Notes under the pieces: generated by a model
The model's database searches: none
Seen by the model: the letters and a program-made list of their open reading frames with translations, nothing else
What the model was told of the DNA's origin: nothing
Shown here: positions 6,401-12,999 of the stretch, piece after piece
Layout: the number at the start of each line of letters is the position of its first letter
How positions within the stretch are numbered: the stretch's first letter is position 1
Program-made: the position numbers and the translations under genes
From: JAQVUB01 sp033809415
Lineage (GTDB): Bacteria > Verrucomicrobiota > Lentisphaeria > Oligosphaerales > Oligosphaeraceae
Assembly: GCA_033809415.1 (NCBI GenBank)
Contig: JAPXLT010000119.1
Coordinates: 1-13,000 of the forward strand
Direction of reading: 5' to 3'
DNA: 13,000 nt

Positions 6401-7164
6401 TGCGCAAACCGACTTGTCATCAAAGCAGGCATTTTACATTGCTGGAAATCCTAGTCGCAATAGCAGTGCTCGTGGTCATGATGGGATTCATCTTCCAGTT
6501 CATCAACAGCGCACTGAAAATCTGGAGCGCCAGCAACAGCACGATGTCTTTGTTCGATACCGCGCAAATTGTTTTTGATGTTCTCGAAGCAGATGTGCAG
6601 AACGCCTTGATTACTGATGAACCTGGCCGGGAAATTCCTGTTTATCTGAAGAAGCATGGTAAGGATCTGTATTTTGGACTCTTGAGCAATTTCAGTTCCA
6701 CTCAGAACCAAGAGAATTCTCTTGAGGCGAAAGTTGGTACTTATCCGGTTCTGTATTTGCATATTGATGATAAGGACTTGTTGTACCGATGCGCGATTGA
6801 TATGAGTGAAGTTGAAATGGCAGAAGATGAAAAAAAAGTCCCCCAATGGTTCCTTTTTGGAATGGATACCTCGGTAGCCGATTTTTTCCGTAATTTGATC
6901 AAGGAAGACGGTAGCCCATTCAAGGATGATCTCGACCGTTTTTTTGATGTCATTGCTGAAGGAGTGGATAAAATTCAAATTGAAATATTGCCGGATGTGT
7001 CTGGCTATTCGACAGATGTGCCCAAAGTGGTCAAGGTTTCCTTGACGCTCTATGATGCAGCTGCGATCCAGCAATTGCAAAGTGGCGACGCGGATGATGC
7101 TGTTCTGGAGCAGAAAAAAATCGAGACTGCCCGTCGTTTTTCCAAGATCATCTTTTTGCGATAG
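6400..7164 (+). CDS. Minor pseudopilin, GspJ-like
   Basis: This 254-residue protein starts at the ATG at 6400, with AGAGGA (6385-6390) at 9 nt. Upstream in-frame starts (6286 onward) overlap the previous gene and add an unlikely basic leader. The N-terminus MRKPTCHQSRHFTLLEIL is a prepilin motif with His11 at -1, Phe12 at +1 and Glu16 at +5, followed by a hydrophobic helix (to about residue 35). After the helix comes the amphipathic region NSTMSLFDTAQIVFDVLEADVQNAL, typical of GspJ and its relatives (a long N-terminal helix, then a beta-rich globular domain with acidic stretches). The protein would be a component of the pseudopilus tip with the GspI-like and GspK-like proteins. It ends at a perfect hairpin that touches its stop codon. 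The 392-bp repeat region that follows separates it from the GspK-like gene. Confidence 0.8.
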   Translation: MRKPTCHQSRHFTLLEILVAIAVLVVMMGFIFQFINSALKIWSASNSTMSLFDTAQIVFDVLEADVQNALITDEPGREIPVYLKKHGKDLYFGLLSNFSSTQNQENSLEAKVGTYPVLYLHIDDKDLLYRCAIDMSEVEMAEDEKKVPQWFLFGMDTSVADFFRNLIKEDGSPFKDDLDRFFDVIAEGVDKIQIEILPDVSGYSTDVPKVVKVSLTLYDAAAIQQLQSGDADDAVLEQKKIETARRFSKIIFLR

Positions 7165-7192
7165 GAAACGGGTGAGGCTGCTTCCCGTTTCC
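7164..7192 (+). terminator. Hairpin at the stop codon of the GspJ-like gene
   Basis: GGAAACGGG (7164-7172) pairs perfectly with CCCGTTTCC (7184-7192) around an 11-nt loop. The stem begins on the last base of the stop codon. No T-run follows directly, so it may be an attenuating or mRNA-stabilising hairpin between the GspJ-like and GspK-like genes rather than a full terminator. Confidence 0.5.
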
Positions 7193-7221
7193 ATACAGCA
7201 ATTCCTGTTGTTTTGAAAGCA

Positions 7222-7245
7222 GGGGGCAGGGGACAGGGGGCAGGG
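7222..7245 (+). repeat. G-rich tract with quadruplex pattern
   Basis: Four G-runs of 5, 4, 5 and 3 (7222-7226, 7229-7232, 7236-7240, 7243-7245) are separated by CA, ACA and CA. This satisfies the usual short-loop rule for an intramolecular G-quadruplex on the coding strand. The same GGGGGCAGG phrase appears at 788-796. Confidence 0.6.
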
Positions 7246-7262
7246 TGAAGGGTGCAGGTTAG

Positions 7263-7325
7263 TCGGACGGGTCGGACGGGTCGGACGGGTCGGACGGGTC
7301 GGACGGGTCGGACGGGTCGGACAGG
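7263..7325 (+). repeat. Tandem array of 9-bp units (7 units)
   Basis: There are six perfect copies of TCGGACGGG followed by one TCGGACAGG, preceded by GTGCAGGTTAG (7252-7262). The unit shares the core CGGACGGG with the 11-bp array at 5021, and both arrays are directly followed by related sequence. The array lies between the GspJ-like and GspK-like genes and is not part of a reading frame I would accept. Confidence 0.9.
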
Positions 7326-7420
7326 TCGGTCTGATCAGCGATGTTGGAATCAGCCTGAAGGGGCACGACATAAAACAGCCACAGCGTAATCCCGATCCAA
7401 ATCTTTCACACAACAAAAAG
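7326..7420 (+). repeat. Second, degraded copy of the post-array repeat
   Basis: The sequence GATCAGCGATGTTGGAATC, then AGCCTGAAGGGGC, corresponds to 5159-5194. The following part (AATCCCGATCCAAATC, then CACACAACAA) resembles 5270-5297, as if the CCCAGGGC and GTA-loop hairpins had been deleted. The remaining 7421-7556 holds no feature I can name. Confidence 0.6.
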
Positions 7421-7556
7421 TTGGGTGAAAAAATGAAAGCGCCTGATGCTTCCCATGAGTCCCCATACGTCTCCTGCATTCTGCAGCCTATCCGGTTACG
7501 TCACCTTGTGACCCCGCACTACAACCCCATTACTCGTTTTGTATCCTTGATTGGAT

Positions 7557-9950
7557 ATGCAAGCAATGAAAAAAAAGACTCCAAATCATGAAAGCGGTTC
7601 GGCTTTGTTGCTGACGCTGGGCATCCTGTCATTGGCACTGATTGTGACCATGGCCTTCGCTTTCTCAGCACGCACCAACCGCCAGATCGCCAAAATCAAT
7701 GCCGACCAGATCAAGGCAAGACTGCTGGCTAAATCCGCTCTGAACCGAGTCATCGCAGCAATGAAGATGTACTCGGATGTCTACTTGCCTGAGTCATCTG
7801 AACTTTTTTCCAGCGTTCCAGAAAATCCGGAACTGCCAAAGTTCTTTGTCAGCAGCGGCAGTGACTCAACTTATGATTTGTCAAACGACAGCCTTATCCT
7901 TCCGGTACTGGTGCAATTTTCAATTTCATCCTTGCCTTCTGTGTATTATCAAACCATAACAGTAGGCGGCGAAACGATTGGTCGGGTGGCCTTTTTAGTA
8001 CTCGAGGAAGCCAACAAACTGGATATCAACCAGATGCTCTCGCTCAGCGGAAAAATCCCATTCGTCAAAGCTGGCGAAAGCAGGCTCGCGTCGTTTACTG
8101 AAACAGAGACAGACGGTTTTGCATATGATATTTCAGCAGGAGAAACACCAGTGTCGGAGGAGAATACCTTTCGCCTTGGCTTGCAAATGCAAGAATTGCG
8201 GGCTGCTTCCGATTATTTGACAAAATTGCCGTCAGGTTATAGCGGTACCAAGGCCAAGTGGTTTTCCTATACCCATCTGTGGAGAAAATTGTGGAGCGCG
8301 AATTCTGAAGATGCCCTCCGTTATACATTTTTCAGCGGTGAAGACATTGAAGCATACTGGGATGGCAGTACTGAACGTCAGTGCTTTGATATCACCGGGT
8401 ATGAGTGGGGTGGTTGGGAGGTTCCTGATAAAAATAATTTAGTCAAAAAATTGGTGAAGCCGATGGATGATGATCCTGAAACGGAAGACATCGATGAATC
8501 AAAATTCCAACGTCCGGAATTTTATGGGGATGATTCACGTATGTCATTGAAAGCAACACCAGGCATAGACGAGCAGGGCTTTGGCATTCCTTATCTGAAT
8601 AGCCTCGGAGATATAGGCCTACAGGTCGCTGCCAACATGGTGGATTTTTGTGATGCGGACAATTTTGCCACGACCGATGCCACTTGGGATGGGACTCCTC
8701 CAACCTATTGCGGCAATGAAAAGGTGCCGTATATCAATGAAATAGCTTTAAAATTTTCGTTGATTGAAGAGAAGAGAGAATATAAACTGAAGTTAAAACC
8801 AACCCTAGAAGTGGTAAATATATTTGATGAAGAAGTTCCAGGGGGAGAGGTCAGGATTTGCATTTCCGGGAAGGTCGAGTTTGGGAGTGAAGGTGTGAAG
8901 GATTGGAGGTACGAAATTTCAAATTATACGATGAAAAAACAAGATAAATTTTGCTATGCCACAATAGATGATTTGGGCGAACTGGAAGTGGCAAAGTCAG
9001 AAACGTTATCTGATGCAGTGGTCTCCGGAGAACTACTGGTTATTATCGGATCTAGTAACCAAATTTATGATGTCGCATATTTGAAAACATCCACAGAAAA
9101 AAAAGTTACTTTAAAGGTGGGTGAAAAGGCAGACATTTCTCTCGAGGTCTCTGATCCGCGCTGCAATCACCGGCCGGATTACTGGAAGATTTCCGGACCA
9201 AGCCTTGGGGAGCGTAATAGAATTTTTCCGACAGAGAAGCCTGAAAATGCAGATATGGAAGATTATGAGAATTTTCTTGAAAAACTAGAAGTAGAAACAG
9301 AAGATGAGGAGCAGGCGGATCCTCAATTTTCTACTTTTTCCACGGCATTTATTCCGAACCGTCCTTTTCGGAATTTTTGGGAATTGGGTGCGATACATCG
9401 CGGGGAGGCATTTCGGACTTTGGACATAGCGGGAGTGGATGCGGAGATACTCGATCAGGTCAAGATTGGTCCTTTGAAGCGAACGCATGGAAAATTCAAT
9501 GCCAATAGCAGAAATCCTCTTGCCTGGCAGGAATTGCTGCGGGGAATCAACCCTCAAGATTGGTATGAAGATGTCAACTTTAACACCTCGGAGCTGGATT
9601 TGACGGTTGAGGGTGATCTTAGCCATTCCCGTGCTGCAATAGCTGCGTCTTTGGCCGGTGGGTCCAATGACCGCGAGCGCGAGGCCTTGATTGGACGTAC
9701 GGCAAATCTGCTGACGACCCGCATGGATAAATACACCGTTCTGGTGATTGGACAGGCGTTGAAAGAATTGGAAGGGGTGACGGAAGGCAATTGGGATGAT
9801 ATCAAAAAGAGTGTTGTCAATCCAGTTAAATATGAAAATGAAAACGAGTACTATTCCATCTTAGCCACGCAGCGTATATTGGCGCATATTGTCCGTGATG
9901 CCTGGCGCAATGAATATAAGATCGTGCAGTTGCAGCTGCTCGAAGACTGA
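7557..9950 (+). CDS. Large GspK-like minor pseudopilin
   Basis: The product is 797 residues from the ATG at 7557; an ATG at 7566 and a TTG at 7551 are alternatives, and none has a clear ribosome binding site. The N-terminus carries E12-S-G14 followed by SALLLTLGILSLALIV, a prepilin-type segment with Gly at -1 and no Glu at +5, as in GspK. A helix with basic residues (ARTNRQIAKINADQIKARLLAKSALNRVI) follows. E150-EANKLDINQ matches the GspK motif of acidic residues before K-x-(D/N)-I/L-N. The region LNSLGDIGLQVAANMVDFCD suits the GspK helical domain. Residues of about 395-520 are a beta-rich, more AT-rich insert (KPTLEVVNIFDEE onward). GspK proteins are usually 300-350 residues, so this one is more than double. 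It is probably the tip subunit with the I- and J-like proteins. Family is fairly sure, function inferred. Confidence 0.75.
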   Translation: MQAMKKKTPNHESGSALLLTLGILSLALIVTMAFAFSARTNRQIAKINADQIKARLLAKSALNRVIAAMKMYSDVYLPESSELFSSVPENPELPKFFVSSGSDSTYDLSNDSLILPVLVQFSISSLPSVYYQTITVGGETIGRVAFLVLEEANKLDINQMLSLSGKIPFVKAGESRLASFTETETDGFAYDISAGETPVSEENTFRLGLQMQELRAASDYLTKLPSGYSGTKAKWFSYTHLWRKLWSANSEDALRYTFFSGEDIEAYWDGSTERQCFDITGYEWGGWEVPDKNNLVKKLVKPMDDDPETEDIDESKFQRPEFYGDDSRMSLKATPGIDEQGFGIPYLNSLGDIGLQVAANMVDFCDADNFATTDATWDGTPPTYCGNEKVPYINEIALKFSLIEEKREYKLKLKPTLEVVNIFDEEVPGGEVRICISGKVEFGSEGVKDWRYEISNYTMKKQDKFCYATIDDLGELEVAKSETLSDAVVSGELLVIIGSSNQIYDVAYLKTSTEKKVTLKVGEKADISLEVSDPRCNHRPDYWKISGPSLGERNRIFPTEKPENADMEDYENFLEKLEVETEDEEQADPQFSTFSTAFIPNRPFRNFWELGAIHRGEAFRTLDIAGVDAEILDQVKIGPLKRTHGKFNANSRNPLAWQELLRGINPQDWYEDVNFNTSELDLTVEGDLSHSRAAIAASLAGGSNDREREALIGRTANLLTTRMDKYTVLVIGQALKELEGVTEGNWDDIKKSVVNPVKYENENEYYSILATQRILAHIVRDAWRNEYKIVQLQLLED

Positions 9951-9954
9951 TTTG

Positions 9955-10014
9955 CTTGGCGTCTTGGCGGTTCAATGGCAAGGAACTAACCGCCAAGACG
10001 CCAAGGACGCCAAG
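9955..10014. repeat. Perfect 18-bp inverted repeat between convergent genes
   Basis: CTTGGCGTCTTGGCGGTT (9955-9972) and its exact complement (9988-10005) flank a 15-nt loop, followed by an extra GACGCCAAG unit (10006-10014). The hairpin begins 5 bp after the GspK-like stop. To my knowledge, ACCGCCAAGACGCCAAG repeats are widespread intergenic elements in environmental bacteria. Here it may serve as a 3'-end hairpin for the plus-strand gene, although no T-run follows. Confidence 0.8.
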
Positions 10015-10044
10015 TATCCTGCCTCTTGCATACGGGGGCGGGCA

Positions 10045-10163
10045 AACATCATTCACAACCGGGACGGTCGCGCTACTTTTTAAGCCGCGTGCCATTTCAT
10101 CCGTCAGAGCAGCAACCCCTATAAAAATTTTCGTGCCTTTTCGTGTATTTCGTTGTTAAAAAC
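10045..10163 (-). repeat. Dispersed repeat copy D (long form, minus strand)
   Basis: Read on the minus strand, it begins about 9 bp after the stop of the gene ending at 10172: TTTTTAACAACGAAATACACG, two further A-tracts, ATAGGGGTTGCTGCTCTGACG, and the hairpin CGACCG-TCC-CGGTTG (10056-10070). It matches copy A nearly end to end. One stem base differs from A and still allows a G-U pair. Confidence 0.75.
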
Positions 10164-10171
10164 CTGCACCC

Positions 10172-12358
10172 TTATCCGATCATAAACAGCTTGCAGGTTC
10201 CGGCTGGGAGTTGCAATTGCGTTCCCGACCAGTCTTTTCCCTCTTCGATGAGCGTTATCTTTTCGTGGAATTCGATGCTGCCTTCCTGTGCGCCGAAATT
10301 TGCCGCCAGCGCGTAGGTTTTTCCATCGGCCGCCGCGAATGCCGCATATCGGCATTCTTCGGAACAGGTCGGGCTTGCGTTTTCGAGGAAGCTGGTTTTT
10401 GGGGGCAGGGTGCCAACCTGCACAGCAAAACATTCATCCAGCAGCACCTCGTCCGCTTCATATTTTTGTAGTCCGGATATGCATTTCGAGCAGATTTCCT
10501 CGCAGTAGAGGTTGCCGCCGCCGGCGTCTTTATATCGAATGACGATTTGCCGTTCTGCGGGACGGTTGATTTTCAGCGAATCCGCACCGTAGAAGAGCTC
10601 GATGGTAAGTTTATTGTCAATATTCAGAATCTTGCTGTTCAGATCGCGTAGGCCGTATGGTGGTTCGAGACCATTCAGCTCGATGGTTTCTGCTGGTGTT
10701 CGGATGCTGCGGTGGAAATCATTGAAAAGATCATTGGGCAGCTGCAACATCAGCCCTTTGAGGGAACGGACATAGACCCGCGTCGGCGCTTTGGAATACT
10801 GCATGATCAGCATACTTTTGCCATCCGGCAGCGCTGCACAGGCAATCTGAGTTTCGGCGACGGTATCATCTTTCTGACCCTCTCCAAGCTGGGCAGCAGA
10901 AACAATCGCATATTTCCCGATGGTGACAAAGCTGTCCTTAAAAAGCTGATGCTGATGCTTGCCTAATTGAACCATAGTCGCCATGCCGGTGCCCTGTATC
11001 TGACCGCTGCAGTTGAAATCCCACTCGGCCAGAGAACTGTCATTTAGAGGCAGGCACAGTCCGAACGGCACCCTGGCAGCCATCCACACCCAGGAACGAA
11101 TATTTTCCGCATTGCGCAGAAAAAGGGCACCGTGAAAGGAATCGTACCAGGCAAAATCCGAACGTGATGCAGGAGAACTCAGGGGCAACTTTTCGGAAAT
11201 GGCAAAGCGTTCCAGCCACAGAGCGGATTGCGCCAGCGAGACCGCCCGGTCGGATTCCAGGCGAGTGTAATACAACGGCGAAACCTCTTTCAGGCGTGAC
11301 AGGCGGCTGCCGAGAAACGAGCCGTCCGCATTCAGGTTCTGCTCGAGCTGGACGGATTTCAGCCAGGCTTGCTCGAAGCGCAATGCGTCCGGATCGGCAA
11401 AATGATCCGCCATCAGCATCCATACTGACATGGCATAATCCTGACAATAGCAGTAGCGCACGCGGGTGTCACCGCCGATGCGCAGCAGCCGTCCATCCGG
11501 AAAGGTGAATTGCTTGACCAGTTTCCAGAGATCGAGCGCGTGATGATAAAGTTCTTCCGGAGCAGCGATGCCGCGTTCCCGGTAGGAGAAGTGGAGCAGG
11601 GCGATCTGCGACAGGCAGATGACCATGTAGCCGACATTCATGTAGCCATGATGGACAAGGGCATACGTCTCCTGAAAATTGGCGTCGATATGCCACTCGG
11701 AGAGTTTTTTGCCGGCGATGATTTGTGCGCTGTCCCGGTCGGATGGCACGGAGATGGAATTCAGCAGGAAGGCGCTGCCTTTTTCACGGTATGCGGCAGC
11801 ATTGGGGCAGTCGGGGTAGAGTATTGCGACACGGTGCAGCAGTGCCCCGTTCCAGAGGTTGCTTTCCGGTTTGTTTTTCCCGGGGTCATCGGGGGATGCG
11901 ACGATGGGATATTCTTGCAGGAGCCAGTCCGCTTCCGAAATCAGCACTTTACGCAGAAGTCCTTGCAGTTCTGCGGGGAGTTGACCGTGGATCATGTCGA
12001 TGCCGGCCATCATGCGTTCGATGCCCAGTGCGCTGATCCAGGTATGTCCCCATTTGCTGCCATCGGTGCAGGTCGAATCTCCTTCAACATGGCTGTTCAG
12101 ATTAAAGCGCAGCAGGCGCACGGCCATATCCAGCAACTCATCGCGGCTCTTTCCGGCAAGCGTTTCCCCATCTTTCAATAACGCACTGCAGATCGCAAAA
12201 GTCGCAAAGGCTTTCTGTTGCGTCTGAACCCCCCAGCTGTTATAGCCGGTGCCATAGACAAGACTTGCCGGATTGCCTGGCAAAGTACTCAAATAGGGTT
12301 CCGAGCTGACCAGCCATTTCCCCAGCATGGAAAGATATGTCTCACGGCGACTTTTCAT
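10172..12358 (-). CDS. Alpha/alpha-toroid polysaccharide lyase-like (heparinase II/III-like) protein
   Basis: The protein has 728 residues. The ATG at 12358 is preceded on the minus strand by GGGAGG (plus 12367-12372) at 8 nt. There is no signal peptide, which suggests a cytoplasmic enzyme unless export uses another route. Residues of about 1-400 are a run of amphipathic helices with conserved-looking aromatic and polar clusters: SNLWNGALLHR (166-176), Y232-ALVHHGYMN-241 and GGDTRVRYCYCQDYA (295-309). The Asn, His and Tyr of these clusters are candidates for an active site of lyase type. From about residue 400 the protein is beta-rich, like the sandwich following the toroid in polysaccharide lyases and heparinase II/III-type proteins. 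The product would act on uronic acid-containing oligosaccharides; that is inference from fold pattern only. It converges on the GspK-like gene across a repeat-filled gap. Confidence 0.65.
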   Translation of the reverse strand: MKSRRETYLSMLGKWLVSSEPYLSTLPGNPASLVYGTGYNSWGVQTQQKAFATFAICSALLKDGETLAGKSRDELLDMAVRLLRFNLNSHVEGDSTCTDGSKWGHTWISALGIERMMAGIDMIHGQLPAELQGLLRKVLISEADWLLQEYPIVASPDDPGKNKPESNLWNGALLHRVAILYPDCPNAAAYREKGSAFLLNSISVPSDRDSAQIIAGKKLSEWHIDANFQETYALVHHGYMNVGYMVICLSQIALLHFSYRERGIAAPEELYHHALDLWKLVKQFTFPDGRLLRIGGDTRVRYCYCQDYAMSVWMLMADHFADPDALRFEQAWLKSVQLEQNLNADGSFLGSRLSRLKEVSPLYYTRLESDRAVSLAQSALWLERFAISEKLPLSSPASRSDFAWYDSFHGALFLRNAENIRSWVWMAARVPFGLCLPLNDSSLAEWDFNCSGQIQGTGMATMVQLGKHQHQLFKDSFVTIGKYAIVSAAQLGEGQKDDTVAETQIACAALPDGKSMLIMQYSKAPTRVYVRSLKGLMLQLPNDLFNDFHRSIRTPAETIELNGLEPPYGLRDLNSKILNIDNKLTIELFYGADSLKINRPAERQIVIRYKDAGGGNLYCEEICSKCISGLQKYEADEVLLDECFAVQVGTLPPKTSFLENASPTCSEECRYAAFAAADGKTYALAANFGAQEGSIEFHEKITLIEEGKDWSGTQLQLPAGTCKLFMIG

Positions 12359-12366
12359 ATTGCAAA

Positions 12367-12410
12367 CCTCCCGAAGTTGACTTGACTACTATAGCCCAAG
12401 TTTAGACAAC
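12367..12410 (-). promoter_or_regulatory. Possible promoter and operator region of the toroid-protein gene
   Basis: On the minus strand, TATAGT (plus 12390-12395) could be a -10 hexamer. It lies inside a small inverted repeat, ACTTG...CAAGT, with a 12-nt centre. No good -35 hexamer stands at 17 nt. This is a suggestion only. Confidence 0.2.
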
Positions 12411-12440
12411 TGAACCTCAGGCTCAAAAAAGCGAGTGTTA

Positions 12441-12500
12441 TTTTTTTGTCCACGGAAAGCACGGAAAGCGCGGAAAATTTTGCAGGGTCGCTGCTTCGGA
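12441..12500 (+). repeat. Dispersed repeat copy E (short form)
   Basis: TTTTTTTGTCCACGGAAAGC is followed by CACGGAAAGC, GCGGAAAATTTTG and CAGGGTCGCTGCTTCGG. It is closest to copy A on the left side and lacks the right half. Its A-tracts are spaced 9-10 bp apart. It lies on the opposite strand from both neighbouring genes. Confidence 0.65.
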
Positions 12501-12506
12501 ATTAGG

Positions 12507-12532
12507 AAAAAATCAGTTTTGACTGCTTTTTT
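12507..12532 (-). terminator. Bidirectional intrinsic terminator-like hairpin
   Basis: AAAAAA (12507-12512) pairs with TTTTTT (12527-12532), and inside it CAGT (12514-12517) pairs with ACTG (12522-12525) over a 4-nt loop, with one mismatch between. It lies 30 bp after the stop of the minus-strand gene ending at 12562 and gives that transcript a T-run. Confidence 0.55.
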
Positions 12533-12561
12533 AGGTTATATTAAATTTATCCGGCATGCTT

Positions 12562-12999
12562 CTACTCCTCTCCGTCTGGCTGATCGCGCAGATAGAGCGG
12601 CTTGAATTTTTCCATATTCTCCGCATCCGATAGAATAAGGCCATTGAGTTCACGATCCGAGAGTTTGAACGCCTCATTCAGAAGCAACCGCATGTCCACT
12701 TCGCCATCGGCGATTACGCTCAGCAGATAGACCTCCCTCCCGTTCATGATCGCCGGACAGGCCCATGCTATTTTGATTCCGGGGAATTCCGCACATTTTT
12801 TGCGCAGAAAATTTTGCAGCTTTACTGGGACAAGTTCGGGAGGCGCCAGCTTCAATGGTATATCTTCCTGCAAATGTTCTGTCGAAATATCGAGTTCGTG
12901 AAGCGCAAGTTTGAGGCGTTTCGGCAAACGCCAGTTGCAATGTGCATTGACATAGACAAAGCGCAAGCACCCGGCATCGTCCAACGTTGTCCGCATCAA
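12562..12999 (-). CDS. SseB C-terminal-domain-like protein, partial
   Basis: The frame runs to the window edge, so the true start probably lies outside; an ATG at 12996 and a TTG at 12999 cannot be judged because no upstream sequence is visible. The visible 145 residues end in DQPDGEE. The pattern APPELVPVKLQNFLRKKCAEF, then IKIAWACPAIMNGREVYLLSVI, DMRLLLNEAFKL and a final FKPLYLR resembles the C-terminal domain of the SseB family (short domain, helix-strand pattern, ending in a Pro or Lys-rich F/L-Y-R motif). No catalytic residues are expected. The resemblance is by eye and low resolution. The function of that domain is poorly known in any case. Confidence 0.45.
   Translation of the reverse strand: MMRTTLDDAGCLRFVYVNAHCNWRLPKRLKLALHELDISTEHLQEDIPLKLAPPELVPVKLQNFLRKKCAEFPGIKIAWACPAIMNGREVYLLSVIADGEVDMRLLLNEAFKLSDRELNGLILSDAENMEKFKPLYLRDQPDGEE

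Noticed and set aside
5021..7325. Tandem arrays as peptide repeats of a surface protein
   Set aside because: The 11-bp unit shifts frame at every copy, and the 9-bp array lies between two genes without a coherent frame joined to either.
6451..7479. 342-codon open frame on the minus strand
   Set aside because: It overlaps the GspJ-like gene and the 9-bp array, which gives a TRPTRPTRP run. It has no ribosome binding site or recognisable domain.
7433..7591. Short open frame starting MKAPDASHESPYV, before and across the GspK-like start
   Set aside because: It overlaps the prepilin N-terminus of the GspK-like gene in another frame. It has no good ribosome binding site and no recognisable feature.
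11510..12181. 223-codon open frame on the plus strand
   Set aside because: It is opposite the 728-residue minus-strand gene. It is explained as a shadow of that gene's codon pattern.
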